Part shown: positions 19,759-29,196 of the stretch, piece after piece
How positions within the stretch are numbered: position 1 is the stretch's first letter
Layout of the letters: each line of letters starts with the position of its first letter
NCBI GenBank assembly: GCA_010909165.1
Contig: VJWM01000359.1
Coordinates: 1-40,992, forward strand
Source: Anthoceros angustus
Taxonomy: Eukaryota; Streptophyta; Anthocerotopsida; Anthocerotales; Anthocerotaceae
Direction: 5' to 3'
DNA length: 40,992 bases
The notes under the pieces: generated by a model
What the model was told of the DNA's origin: nothing
Database searches by the model: none
What the model saw: the letters and a program-made list of their open reading frames with translations, nothing else
Program-made: the position numbers and the translations under genes

Positions 19759-20592
19759 ATGAAAAAGTGAGTGTGATTATGTTCGTCGGAATGATGTGTT
19801 TGGTTGCTCAATTTGAAGCAAATGCCCAAAGCAAAAATTTGGGTTTTAAATAAGACACCGATCCCATCGCTTCATTTTATTACGTCAGTTATAGTAATAT
19901 GAACAATGTTATTTTCCTTCTGAAATAAAAAGTATTGTTTGGGGAAGTGCAGACGTTTTGGTACAAAAAGCTACAGGTGTTGAGAATATATTACAGGTGA
20001 GGGCATCAAAAAAGGGTTTGTGCAAACAAACCTTTCTGTTATTACAGCTGATGGTGAGTTTTATTCATTGGTTTTGAACTATGCTGAATATCCTGCGGAG
20101 TTAAATCTTTACGTTTTAAGGAATCAGCCGGGAGTGAGTTACTTGCAAAATTGACGGATACCCCCTTTAATGAAAATTGGTTAAATATTACGGCAAAAGA
20201 GGTCATTACTCAGAAAGGTTTTTGGGGTACAAGGTGAAGGAACAAAGAATGCTTTTAAAGCTAAATGGAATTTATCTGAAAGAGAATACCATGTGGTTTA
20301 AAATGTACCTAAAGAATAGTTCCTTGATTGATTTTAAGCCGGAGTTTGTGAAATTTTATATTAAAGATAAAAAAAAGGCTAAGCGGACCGCTGTTCAGGA
20401 AAAGGAACTAATACCATTAATTGCCTATCCATGTCCTCTATTAAGGGTAAGGAGAGGACACTTTCGTTTTGCCTTTTAACCGTTTACTGTTCCTAAAAAT
20501 CAGGAATTAATTATTGAAGTAAGTGAAAAGTCCGGGGACGATCATTGCTTTTAAATATTTATTCTAAGGCTTTGCTGGCAAAGCTGCTTTAA
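19759..20592 (+). CDS. traN: Conjugative transposon protein TraN (DUF4138, VirB9-like)
   Basis: A signal peptide (FVGMMCLVAQFEANAQS) leads to beta-rich domains. Visible segments: YYVSYSNMNNVIFPSEIKSI, VQKATGVENILQVRASKKGF and LSVITADGEFYSLVLNYAEY. After an indel come MLLKLNGIYLKENTMWFKMY, SSLIDFKPEFVKFYIKDKKK, VPKNQELIIEVSEKSG and the end LLLNIYSKALLAKLL. This is the TraN pattern: an N-terminal domain resembling VirB9 and a C-terminal DUF4138 domain that meets the outer membrane. Length is about 278 residues. No traO, traP or traQ follows; the next gene is a DUF3945-like protein. Confidence 0.87.
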
Positions 20593-21261
20593 GTCTGTAA
20601 CCGTTTCCCAAGCGCAAATTGTATGTATTAGTTTGATAACGAGAAAGCAGCATCAACATTGTTAATCAGACTTTAACTCAAGTTGATTCTGATGCTAATC
20701 CCTTGTATAATTATGAAGGAACGCTTTTACAGATGCGCTAATTGAGCATTGGGAAAATCAACAAATAAACTCTTCAAAAAATTAGATAGTATGGATGAAA
20801 AATCTTTTGTCCTTCAATGAAGGCCAGTTTAAAAGAGTGGGCTTTGCCAAGCGTTTACAGCCGATTTGGTTGTAAGGATGGTAAAGGGTGAACCTCTTAT
20901 ACAACATAGCTTTACCAAAGAATACGATGGTGATAAAGTGAAGGGGGAATTATATTTGAAGAAATCTCCAACCTCAATTTTTACTTTCTGAATAAGTATG
21001 ATTTAGAGCTTCAGAAAGAGGGCAAACAAGCAGCATAAAACAACTTTCATGTTTCCCAAAACAGGAAACAAGTTAATGAGGAAACTGCAAAAGGGAGTTT
21101 TTCACGTTGAAAAGAAGCGTACAATTTATTGGCAGGAAGACCAGTGTATAAAGATATGGTCAATAAAGAGGGCGCTGAATACAAGGCCTGGAACAAGATG
21201 AACCCTCAGAAAGTGCTGCAGAATGGCATCATGAGGTTAAGCAGTATAACGATAATTATGG

Positions 21262-21279
21262 CTTTAATCTCGAAAACGT
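21262..21279 (+). repeat. Left target-site duplication of the IS21 element
   Basis: CTTTAATCTCGAAAACGT is repeated exactly at 23927-23944. The two copies flank the IS, and removing one joins the DUF3945-like frame. At 18 bases it is much longer than the 4-8 bases usual for IS21-family elements. Confidence 0.8.
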
Positions 21280-21286
21280 TGCAAAC

Positions 21287-21376
21287 GCCGGTTAAATTGA
21301 CCACCTAGCGCCGGATTAAGCTGACCATGCGATGCCGGATTAAATTGACCACCCTTCGCCGGCGTAAATTGACCAC
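21287..21376 (+). repeat. Left-end transposase-binding repeats of the IS21 element
   Basis: Four copies of a unit reading roughly GCCGGATTAAATTGACCAC follow each other at about 22-26 base spacing. The second copy differs (AAGCTGACCAT). The inverted partners are at about 23879-23920. Confidence 0.75.
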
Positions 21377-21450
21377 GTGGATTTGATTTTTAGTTTATGT
21401 ATTGGGGCAGCCGCTGGCTATAAATTTTGCATCAAAATTTTATAGTCAGG

Positions 21451-22992
21451 ATGGCCAATACCCTGATAACGATGATTAAAATCAGACAGATCCTGCGTAT
21501 GCATACGCAGGGATACAGTAAGTTGAAGATCGCAGCGCAAACAGGTGTAGCCCGTAATACGCTTAAGAAGTATATCAAATCATTTTCTGCCAGTGGATTG
21601 AGTTTTGAAGAGATCAGTGAACTCAGTGATAAGGATTTGGAAGATCTTTTGTAAAGCCTGAACCTAAACCTTTAAATGAAAAGCTTCAAATCTTGTTTGA
21701 ACGCTTTCCTTCCATTGATAAAGAGCTGAAGAAAAAGGTGTTACCGTTATTTGCTTTGGGAGCAATACAGGGTCGAACATCCTGATGGTTTTGGTGTAAG
21801 CCAGTTTAAGCACTACTATGCCCAGTGGAAAGCCCAGGTTAATCCTGTGATGCGCATGGAACACAAGGCTGGTGATAAGCTTTACGTTGATTTTGCGGGA
21901 GACAAATTAAGTATTGTTGATCCGCTGAGTGGAGAAGTTACTGCTGTAGAAGTATTTGTTTGTATACTGGGAGCCAGTCAGCTTACCTATGTGGAAGCGG
22001 TAATGACACAGCAGAAAGAAGATTTTATAGCCGCCTGCGAGAATGCATTGCATTTCTACGGTGGTGTTCCGCAGCCATTGTTCCCGACAATTTAAAAGTG
22101 CGGTTATTCGTAGCAGTAAGTTTGAACCCACCCTGAACGAGACTTTGCTGATTTTGCAGAACATTATGGTACAGCTATTCTTCCGGCCCGGGCGTATCGC
22201 CCCCGCGATAAGGCGCTCGTTGAAAACGCAGTTCGTATTATATACTCCCGCATCTATGTAAAAGTCCGGCGCACCCCATACCACAACCTTACAGACCTGA
22301 ACCAAGCCATCCGGCAAGCGCTACAGGAACATAATCTCGCCATGCTAAGAGGGCGCAACTATAGCCGTCAGCAACAGTTTGATGAAGTAGAGAAGGCCGC
22401 CCTCATGCCGCTACCCGTATTGCGTTACGAGCTCAAAAACAATGCTTTGCTACTGTAGCTAAAATGGACATGTCGGCCTGGGAGCTGACAAGCATTATTA
22501 CAGTGTGCCTTACCGTTATATTGGCAAGAAGGTAAAACTGCTTTACTCCCGTCACACAGTAGAAGTTTACTATAACTATGAACGCATTGCTGTTCATCGT
22601 AGACTTAAAAGCCCTTATCAATATACCACCGAAAAGAACACCTGGCCTCTACCCACCGCTTTGTAAGCGAATGGACGCCTGAGCGCTTCACTTCCTGGGC
22701 AGAGAGCATCCATGAAGATGTAAAATGCTATATCCTGAAAGTACTGGATCGTAAACAACACCCTGAGCAGGCTTATAAATCGTGTATGGGTATTTTGGGG
22801 TTTGCTAAGAAAGTAGGAACTGAACGCCTGATAAAAGCCTGTCAGCGGGCCTTGGGATACGGTGCTTACAACTACAAAACCATACAGAAAATATTGGAGA
22901 GAGAACTGGATCTCGGCCTCACGCCGGACGAAACTGACCAGTTGAAAATGCCATTCCACGACAATATCAGAGGAGAAGGCTACTATCAATAA
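21451..22992 (+). CDS. istA: IS21 transposase
   Basis: IstA is the DDE transposase. The N-terminal HTH reads MIKIRQILRMHTQGYSKLKI, AAQTGVARNTLKKYIKSFSA. The catalytic core shows KLYVDFAGDKLSIVDPLSGE (first Asp), then PDNLKSAV in the second frame (second Asp), and KALVENAVRIIYSRIY (Glu). Further on come HYYSVPYRYIGKKVKLLYSR and the end MPFHDNIRGEGYYQ. About 510 residues, normal for the family. The ATG at 21451 follows TCAGG. Breaks occur near 21652, 21745, 22080, 22140, 22440 and 22640. Confidence 0.9.
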
Positions 22993-23029
22993 TCATTTTA
23001 TTCATCACTTACAATAACAATCACACATT

Positions 23030-23774
23030 ATGAATGCAGCAACATTAGACAAGATGCGCAAAATGAAACTACAAGGCATGTACCGTGTATTTAAAACCAG
23101 CCTGGAATCAGAGAAGCAGGAAACTTATACACCGGATGAGTTGATCGCTCACCTGGTAGATGCTGAATGGGACGACCGGCAAAACCGTAGTGTAGATCAA
23201 AGGTAAAGAATGCCCGCTTCCGCTACAAGGCAGACCTTGAGGGACTTTACTATAATAGCGATCGTAACATCGACCGTAACCAGATCATGCGGCTGGCAGA
23301 CTGTAGCTTCATTGATAAAGCTGAATGTGTCCTCGTTACAGGAAGTACAGGTATCGGCAAAGTTATATTGCCTCCGCACTGGGACATCACGCCTGTAGCC
23401 GGGGATACAGGGTGGTCTACCACAATGTTCCTAAGCTGTTCTCCAAACTTAAAATGAGTAAAGCAGACGGCTCTTACATTAAGGAAATAGCGCGTATTGA
23501 AAGACAACACCTGCTTATATTGGATGACTTCGGCCTGCAACCCCTGGACGCACAAAGCCGCACAGCACTGATGGAACTGGTGGAAGATCGTCATGGAAAA
23601 AGCGCCCTGATCATTACCTCACAAGTACCAGTAAGTAAATGGTATGATATTATAGGCGAGCAAACTATCGCTGATGCGATACTGGATAGAATCGTTCATC
23701 ATGCACACCGCCTGGAACTAAAAGGAGAATCGCTACGCAAAAGAAGAAAAGGAGAAAACGAACCGAACGCATAA
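23030..23774 (+). CDS. istB: IS21 helper ATPase
   Basis: IstB is the AAA+ ATPase that aids target capture. It starts MNAATLDKMRKMKLQGMYRV. After an indel the Walker A motif is VLVTGSTGIGKSYIASALGH (the raw frame breaks within it at 23360). Walker B is HLLILDDFGLQPLDAQSRTA, followed by RHGKSALIITSQVPVSKWYD and RIVHHAHRLELKGESLRKRR. About 247 residues, as expected. Start and stop are both in place; two or three indels are present. Confidence 0.92.
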
Positions 23775-23926
23775 ATTTGTAAAGGATCAGCTGCCTAAAA
23801 TGGCCGTTGAAACTAAAAAGCAACTCAATTTTGAATCGCTCCATCATACATAAACTGAAAATCTTCGCCAGCAAAACTGGTGGTCAATTTGCTTCGGCCT
23901 GATGTGGTCAATTTGATCGGCACTCA

Positions 23927-23944
23927 CTTTAATCTCGAAAACGT
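23927..23944 (+). repeat. Right target-site duplication of the IS21 element
   Basis: An exact copy of 21262-21279. The DUF3945-like frame resumes directly after it at LRQYSIKEMT. Confidence 0.8.
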
Positions 23945-24267
23945 GCTTCGTCAATATTCAATAAAAGAGATGACGAATGAGCAATATAAGAAGTCTTTGA
24001 CGGATTCCTTAGAACAGGGAAATTTGCAAGGCAACTTTGTCGGTAAAGACGGAAGTTCAGAAAAGCTGTATATATCTCCAAGCATTACTACAGGCTCTCT
24101 AAATGTTTATTCGTTGGATAAAAAGGAGTTGACCTCGATGTGTTGGTGGGAAAAGAATATATCTCAAAGGAACTGGGCGACCGCCTAAAGCAACACTTTT
24201 CCCAAAAGGTAAAACCCGACCAAAGGTTACTGAAACGAATACTAACAATAAAGAGGTGAAGGGGTTA

Positions 24268-24601
24268 ATGGAAGCGATAAAAATATTGCTAAACCCTATT
24301 TTAAACTTAAATGATGTGAAAAGCGATGAGTTACTTGCAAGATTTATGCAATCTGCAAAGATGATCCTCGCCTAAGTCCATCTCATATCAGCCTTTTCGT
24401 AGCTATTCTTTACCTCTACCAATGCCAGAATTGTCAAATGCCTTTATCGGTTTTCAGGAGGGATTTAATAGGGCTGGCAAAAATCAGAATAGGGTTTATC
24501 ATTCGTGTGTTTCGGATTTAAAGGAATGGGTTATATAGAGTATCTGCCGTCTTTTAATCCGGTTTTGGGCAGTTTGTTTTACATTAAAGAACGAAAAATG
24601 A
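24268..24601 (+). CDS. HTH-type protein of conjugative elements
   Basis: A small protein whose start overlaps the end of the split gene. It reads IKILLNPILNLNDVKSDELL, then DDPRLSPSHISLFVAILYLY, QCQNCQMPLSVFRRDLIGLA, and VSDLKEMGYIEYLPSFNPVL. This is a winged-helix-like pattern I associate with small regulators carried by Bacteroidota transposons. About 110 residues, two indels. Its stop overlaps the next ATG near 24598, so translation is coupled. Confidence 0.65.
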
Positions 24602-24785
24602 AGTACTATATCGTTAAAAGTGATCCTGAATTTACTCTGTTTAAAGTTTCAAATAATAGCATAGAGCAGTTTGAAAAGGAATATCAGGGCAACATTTTAT
24701 CTTTGGCGAAAGCATCATGGAGGCATTGATAAACTTTGAAAAAGGGAAGATAAATCTGAACTTGAACTTTACGAAAGACCAGTAA
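24598..24785 (+). CDS. Small hypothetical protein
   Basis: A protein of about 62 residues beginning MKYYIVKSDPEFTLFKVSNN and, after one indel, ending EALINFEKGKINLNLNFTKD. Small proteins of this form are seen next to the preceding gene type in mobile elements. No function is known. It overlaps its neighbour and is probably in the same operon. Confidence 0.5.
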
Positions 24786-24798
24786 AGTATAAAACAGG

Positions 24799-25106
24799 GT
24801 GATTGATGAGGTATTTTCTAACTTAAAAGTAGTTGATAGTATGGGCCTGGAAGTGGTGACGAAGGATGATTTGCAGGAGTTTAGGCACAGCTTATTGAAG
24901 ACTTCAAAAATTAATCGCTGAAACTAAGGAACCATCTACCGGAATTGAGAACGGATACAAGACGAGTGATGTTCGTAAGATTCTTGGATGTTGTACTAAT
25001 AAACTGACTTCATTAAGAATATCTCGCCAGCTTAGGACAAAAAATTGGTGGAACGGTCTATTATAATAAAGATGATATTAAGCGATTGATTGATGAGGGA
25101 TATTAG
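24799..25106 (+). CDS. HTH_17/excisionase-like DNA-binding protein
   Basis: A GTG start is followed by DEVFSNLKVVDSMGLEVVTK and DDLQEFRHSLL. The C-terminal HTH reads YKTSDVRKILGCCTNKLTSL, then LRTKKIGGTVYYNKDDIKRL, IDEGY. The last part is the MerR-like winged HTH typical of excisionase-type proteins on Bacteroidota elements, where they act as recombination directionality factors or regulators. About 102 residues with two indels. A terminator follows ten bases later and closes the operon. Confidence 0.75.
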
Positions 25107-25115
25107 CAGCCCTAT

Positions 25116-25142
25116 AAGCTGGCCCAATTGGGTCAGCTTTTT
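25116..25142 (+). terminator. Rho-independent terminator
   Basis: The stem AAGCTGGCCC pairs with GGGTCAGCTT (one G-U pair) around AATT, followed by a T tract. It ends the mobile-element operon. Confidence 0.85.
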
Positions 25143-25225
25143 ATTAGTAGAGTGGTTGACAAGTTTTCTAAGGAACGACCTTAAATTGATAGTTTTTCAT
25201 AACTTTATTGAAGTTCATTTAAGTT

Positions 25226-25322
25226 AATCTTCTGTGAGTAAATCCATGAGTTAAGATTGGCTATGTTCTTCAAAATACTGGTTACAATATACTTACAGTA
25301 TAAGTTGTCGTCCTGTCCCGAC
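25226..25322 (+). ncRNA. Candidate structured element, unit 1
   Basis: The conserved loop GAGTAAATCCATGAG (25236-25250) is closed by AATCTT (25226-25231) and AAGATT (25253-25258). A second small hairpin, ACTTA-CAGTA-TAAGT, leads into the tail GTCGTCCTGTCCCGAC (25307-25322). No reading frame covers it. It is one of two tandem units about 128 bases apart. Confidence 0.5.
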
Positions 25323-25352
25323 TTGTTTTGGAACTCATTATTGAAGTGATTT

Positions 25353-25453
25353 CAATTCTGTAATGAGTAAATCCATGAGTACAGGAAAATTGAGTTTGGA
25401 AGGTAGTTGATAATCAGCCTTTAAGTTAAAGGTTGTCGTCCTGTCTTCCCGAC
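25353..25453 (+). ncRNA. Candidate structured element, unit 2
   Basis: The same loop GAGTAAATCCATGAG (25365-25379) is closed by a different stem, CTGTA (25358-25362) with TACAG (25380-25384), extended by CAATT and AATTG. A second, near-perfect hairpin, CAGCCTTTAA with TTAAAGGTTG, precedes the tail GTCGTCCTGTCTTCCCGAC (25435-25453). A terminator follows at 25467. Confidence 0.5.
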
Positions 25454-25466
25454 CACTTACAAAATG

Positions 25467-25491
25467 AAACCCGCTCCTCAGAGCGGGTTTT
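25467..25491 (+). terminator. Rho-independent terminator after the tandem element
   Basis: AAACCCGCTC and GAGCGGGTTT form a perfect 10-bp stem around CTCA, followed by T-rich sequence. With no gene between 25106 and here, it implies a non-coding transcript over 25200-25491. Confidence 0.88.
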
Positions 25492-25747
25492 GGTTTTGGA
25501 AGTTTTGTGTAGCAAAAGTGTAATGATTATTGTAGGTGTTTTCATCATATGGATGACGCAGTCTCAGCCACAATATTACTTTGTTCTAATATAGCCTGCA
25601 GGTAATGTAAAGTATTTAATCATATGGCATTTGTAAAATTTAGACATTGATTATCAAAGATTTATATTTCTTTTGTCACCTAGCCTTCCGTCCGTGATAT
25701 ACAAAATCCGTTGATAATCAAATTCTGCAAAATTAGAGAGCAAATCA

Positions 25748-25813
25748 GTTTGTATATCTGATCGTATATACAAACACCGTTGTCTCTCATATTATAGAAT
25801 ATTTGAGAGGCAA
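25748..25813. promoter_or_regulatory. Two adjacent inverted repeats upstream of the fic gene
   Basis: GTTTGTATAT (25748-25757) and ATATACAAAC (25766-25775) form a perfect inverted repeat. TTGTCTCTCA (25780-25789) and TGAGAGGCAA (25804-25813) form a second with one mismatch. Related half-sites occur just upstream (ATACAAAATCCGTTG near 25700) and again near the gene (GTATACAAAT). The block 25492-25863 has no gene. It looks like an operator array for fic. Confidence 0.55.
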
Positions 25814-25863
25814 ACCCGTTTGACTATGCAAATTGTTATAGATTTAGTATACAAATAAGATCG

Positions 25864-26971
25864 ATGTTACCTAATCTTTCAAATGCGGTCGAATATCATT
25901 ACGATAAATTTCCACCAAAAGAACTTGATTATCACAAGTTTGTTCCAGAGTTACTGAAAGCAACTGATGCAATAGCCCGTTATGATCAGATGTTAAAAAG
26001 ATGCATAACAATGAAATTTTGTTAGCTCCGCTCAGAAATCAAGAAGCAGTTATATCGTCGCGAATGGAAGGACAATTTCAACGATGGATGAAATCATGAA
26101 GTAAGGAGGCAGATATAATTGATGACAAACCAGAAACCGAATCCAATAAAGATGTTCGTTCTGAAATTATTGAAACATATCTCTATCAGCGAGCATTAAA
26201 AATGCTCAAAAGGGGATGCAAGATGGGCACGAAATCTCCATCAGTTTAATAAAATGATACATAAACAATTGCTCACTTTTGGACGGGAGCAATGAAAGCG
26301 CAGTCAATTCAAAGTAGAGCAAAACTTTCTAGCGGGTAAAAGAAAAACATATTGTTTGTGCCTATTAGACCGGAAAAATTAATAGATGGCCTGGATACGC
26401 TACTGGAATATATAATAGAAGTGAAGATCCCATTCTTATAAAACAGCGTTAATGCATCTTGAATTTGAAGCACTTCACCCCTTCAAGATGGAAATGGTCG
26501 TATTGGTCGCATGCTAATAACGTTGCTATTATGGAAGTCTGGAGTAATATCCGCTCCGCATTTTATATTAGCGGTTATTTGGAAGAACATAAAGATGAAT
26601 ACATTGATACCATGAGATCAGTATCGTCCGATGGTAATTGGGAGGAGTGGTGTCGTTTTTTAACCGCAGTTGCAGAGCAGGCAAGTGCTAACTTAAATGT
26701 TGCCGAAAGATACAAGATCTGTATGACAACATGAAGACGGAATTTTCAAGTACGCTGTAGAGTAAATGGACAGTGCAGGTTTTGGATTTTATTTTTACTT
26801 ACCCGGTCTTCAGAAATAATAAGTTTACTCGCATAGTGGTATTCCACCGCAGACGGCAGCCAAATTCAAGAAACTGGTAGAAAAAAATTGCTCCTCATGC
26901 GTGAGCCTGGTTCTGGAAGAAAAGCAGCTTTATATTCATTCGAACCTCTTATGAAATTAGTAAGAGTTTAA
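25864..26971 (+). CDS. Fic-domain protein with inhibitory helix and C-terminal winged helix
   Basis: Fic enzymes usually transfer AMP to target proteins. The catalytic motif HPFQDGNGRIGRM is at about 26475-26515, across one indel. An N-terminal inhibitory motif SSRMEG matches the [S/T]xxxE[G/N] pattern, so autoinhibition is within the same chain (class II). N-terminal segments are LPNLSNAVEYHYDKFPPKEL and DYHKFVPELLKATDAIARYD. After the Fic core, a winged helix is suggested by SGIPPQTAAKFKKLVEKKLL. The length, about 368 residues, is typical of such three-part proteins. Eight or more indels are present. Inverted repeats upstream suggest self-regulation. Confidence 0.88.
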
Positions 26972-27052
26972 GAAACGTTTTGAACCTTTTAGCATTAAGA
27001 TCTCCTGCCTTAAAGGATAACTGTTTCTTTGTTAATGTGGAGCTACTTCAAT

Positions 27053-27334
27053 TTATAGGTTTGATCGCCCAACTTCTGAATTAGGGACATCCTCCTTGGT
27101 CAGCCGCCCAACGAGAATGTCAAATTTCTTGCTGAAGACAATACCGGTTATGGTGGAGTCAACCGTTGATGCATCTGGCCACACAATCCTAATCCTCTCA
27201 CCGATGCTGGCTTTTTGATCCCCAAGACCTGGTGCCAATTAAAGCCCCGGCCTGTTATGTGATCAACGGCCTTCAGGTTAAAAGATGTGTTGCATGTCGG
27301 GTGAATGACAAGGTATATCGTCTGTTAGCCGCAT
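27053..27334 (-). CDS. Small beta-barrel protein resembling EF-Tu domain 2 (tentative)
   Basis: The frame shows FNLKAVDHITGRG (one frame), then IGERIRIVWPDASTVDSTIT and GIVFSKKFDILVGRLTKEDV. This order (ITGRG, a Gly-Glu turn, a strand pair and a final VGRL) resembles small translation-factor-barrel proteins of about 90 residues found in Bacteroidota. No GTPase domain is present. The reading depends on two inferred indels. Function unknown. Confidence 0.35.
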
Positions 27335-27340
27335 AATGAT

Positions 27341-28284
27341 ATGGATTTTCCCGTGTTTCTGCAACGGTTGACTGACCGAAGGTTAGTAGCTACAGCCATT
27401 TTCGCCTATTTTATTCCTAACTCCAACCTGACCGCGCGTGAACCTTTTAAGAGATTGTTTGGTAAATCTTACCCGGATGTCGGCGGCAAGATCGACCTGA
27501 CGGAAGAACAGTTCTTTCAACGGCCTGATATTGCCCGATTGACCACTCAATACCGAAAACGACCACCTTACTGCGGCATTTGGCTTGCGCCGCTGCCGGC
27601 CAACAGCAGTAAATGGCGGTGATTTTGATGGCTCCCTGCTCGCAGAATATCCTCGCTGCAAAGCTTGCCAGACTCCACTTAATTTTGTGTTGCAATTGTA
27701 CCGGAAGGACTTTCCGACTTTTATTTTCCGGGGAACGCTGATCTGTTTCAATTATTCCGCTGTCCCAATGATGATTGCCCGACGCTTTTTCTGAACAGTA
27801 TGATCATGTGATGCATCCTTTTTGGCAAAGCAGATCCGGCTGGTTCCCGGCGATGGATACGTCCATCTATGACAGGTGAGAACCTTGAACCTGCCATTTC
27901 AGATTGCAGGCTGCAACCTGAGCAAGTCGAGGATTTTCCCAACTACGACGACTTTGATGGGATGACTTCGTCAATATCGAGCGGACCTATGGAAACGATT
28001 GGGCAGAGGTGTTTATGGCTACCTGCGCGTCTATCCAACGCACCAAGTTCGGCGGCTACCCCAGCTTCACGCAATCCCCCGTCTACCGGGTTTGTACCTG
28101 CGGAAAGCCAAGACTTTTTCTTTCAACTCTCAGTGAAGACCCCTGAAGATGGAGTGGAGAGCCCACCGTCTCCTGATCAGTGGAATCCGCTCGGTATAAT
28201 GATTGGAGATGTCGGAACATCTACTTCTATGTTTGCAAGAGGTGTGGGGTGGAAACTGTTGAGAGTAACTGGGATTGTTATTGA
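27341..28284 (+). CDS. DUF1963/PDCD2-like zinc-knuckle protein
   Basis: It starts MDFPVFLQRLTDRRLVATAI. Cysteine pairs in order: CKAC then PLNFVLQLYRKDFP; RCPNDDCP; VCTCGKP; and CKRCGVETVESNWDCY at the end. Between them is RTKFGGYPSFTQSPVYR, which matches the GGxPxxxQ signature of DUF1963 (YwqG-like) and of the PDCD2 C-terminal domain. Four pairs of Cys suggest two zinc sites. About 310 residues, eight indels. YwqG-type genes are often found in toxin-immunity neighbourhoods, so an immunity role is possible but unproved. Confidence 0.6.
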
Positions 28285-28598
28285 TCCTGCATAGCAAAGG
28301 GATAGAAAGGACTCGTCTGGCCTGCTATTATCCTTGGGCGGTTGCTGGTAAATATATACGACCAGTACGATTACTCCAAAGGCGGCAAAAACCATTTGAG
28401 GCTAAGCCCTTTTATGTTCAGGGCGACCAACCTCCAATTCCACCGGCAAAAGTGTAGAGGTTACAACGGATCTCAGGTAAAGGTATGTCCGCTCTGGTTG
28501 CGTCAAATTCTCTAACGTATAGATTCTTATGAACTGAAAGAGGGTTTCCGCGATTAAATTAATCAAAAGACAAGCCAGCTGTGGTCAATACCGTCGCG
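28285..28598. other. No confident gene
   Basis: A hydrophobic minus-strand stretch (MVFAAFGVIVLVVYIYQQPP at about 28395) overlaps the end of the zinc-knuckle gene in an unrelated frame. It could be a small membrane protein but lacks any second support. Confidence 0.4.
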
Positions 28599-29109
28599 CT
28601 ACCTTCCATTTTCAAATAGGCTTTGATAAAAATACTGAAAGGATGATCGTAATGGTAATGAGCAGCAATCCGCTGATAGAGATCGGCGTGCTTGGTATAT
28701 AAGCGGGAATTTTATTGCAGATTTAAATAAAATCCACCAATTGATCAAATGACATAACAGTAATAAGCCGGAATACTTCAGGATGATTTTATCAGATGTT
28801 CGGATAGACATTCCAAGTAGTTTTGTTGGTTGCGGAAGTGTTCGGAATAAAATGTCCCTGCCGGTCAGCGTATTTTCGAACGCAGGCTTAAAATCATCTA
28901 TATTCTCATACATTGGTCAGGAATGGTGTCAAACCAGGTGGTGTCTTCGGTAAGGCTGAGCCCGATCTTATTACCTTCCAGCTGAATGTTGTAAAGCCTT
29001 TCGCCGATCCAACAGTCGATCATTACTGCCCCGAATCAAATCTATCGATGTCGTACCTTCCATTGACATTCTCCATTCTTTCAACAATATAGGTAATCAC
29101 CTTTTCCAT
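28599..29109 (-). CDS. Hypothetical protein with C-terminal membrane segment
   Basis: It starts MEKVITYIVERMENVNGRYD and, one frame over, continues VMIDCWIGERLYNIQLEGNK and IGLSLTEDTTWFDTIPDQ, then YENIDDFKPAFENTLTG. Near the end a hydrophobic stretch ISISGLLLITITIILSVF suggests a membrane helix, perhaps of a separate small gene. I do not recognise the family. The N-terminal half resembles small immunity-type proteins in composition only. Confidence 0.45.
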
Positions 29110-29196
29110 TTTCTTATTTCGGTTTTATGACTCTATTCCCCGAATAGGCAGAGCTGATTTTGAATCCTACGTATTATACAGAGAAGGTGCAATGAC

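Larger units (their letters stand above)
21280..23926 (+). mobile_element. IS21-family insertion sequence
   Basis: A 2647-bp element bounded by TG (21280) and CA (23926), with inner terminal inverted repeats sharing AAATTGACCAC. It carries istA and istB in the standard order, with 37 bases between them. The left end holds four direct copies of a GCCGG-xx-TAA-xx-TGACCA unit. The right end holds two inverted copies. Such multiple terminal repeats are the transposase binding sites known in IS21 elements. Both genes carry indels at the same rate as the host DNA. Confidence 0.88.
20619..24270 (+). pseudogene. DUF3945-like mobile-element protein, split by IS21 element
   Basis: The two halves lie at 20619-21279 and 23945-24270. 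The first has MVKGEPLIQHSFTKEYDGDK, ELYFEEISNLNFYFLNKYDL, and after indels a LKEAYNLLAGRPVYKDMVNK segment and VKQYNDNYGFNLENV. The second continues without loss: LRQYSIKEMTNEQYKKSLTD, SLEQGNLQGNFVGKDGSSEK. Proteins of this kind (DUF3945/DUF4099-like) are common cargo of Bacteroidota conjugative elements; their role is not known. The IS lies after the Asn-Val codons, so the gene is truly disrupted apart from any sequencing error. The N-terminal boundary is uncertain. Confidence 0.65.

Noticed and set aside
25353-25453. Possible tRNA gene in the tandem element
   Set aside because: The tail resembles a tRNA 3' end, but there is no matching 5' acceptor strand, no D-arm, and the T-loop is not canonical.
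25200-25491. CRISPR array from the repeated motifs
   Set aside because: There are only two full units, with diverged stems and no spacers of constant length or cas genes.
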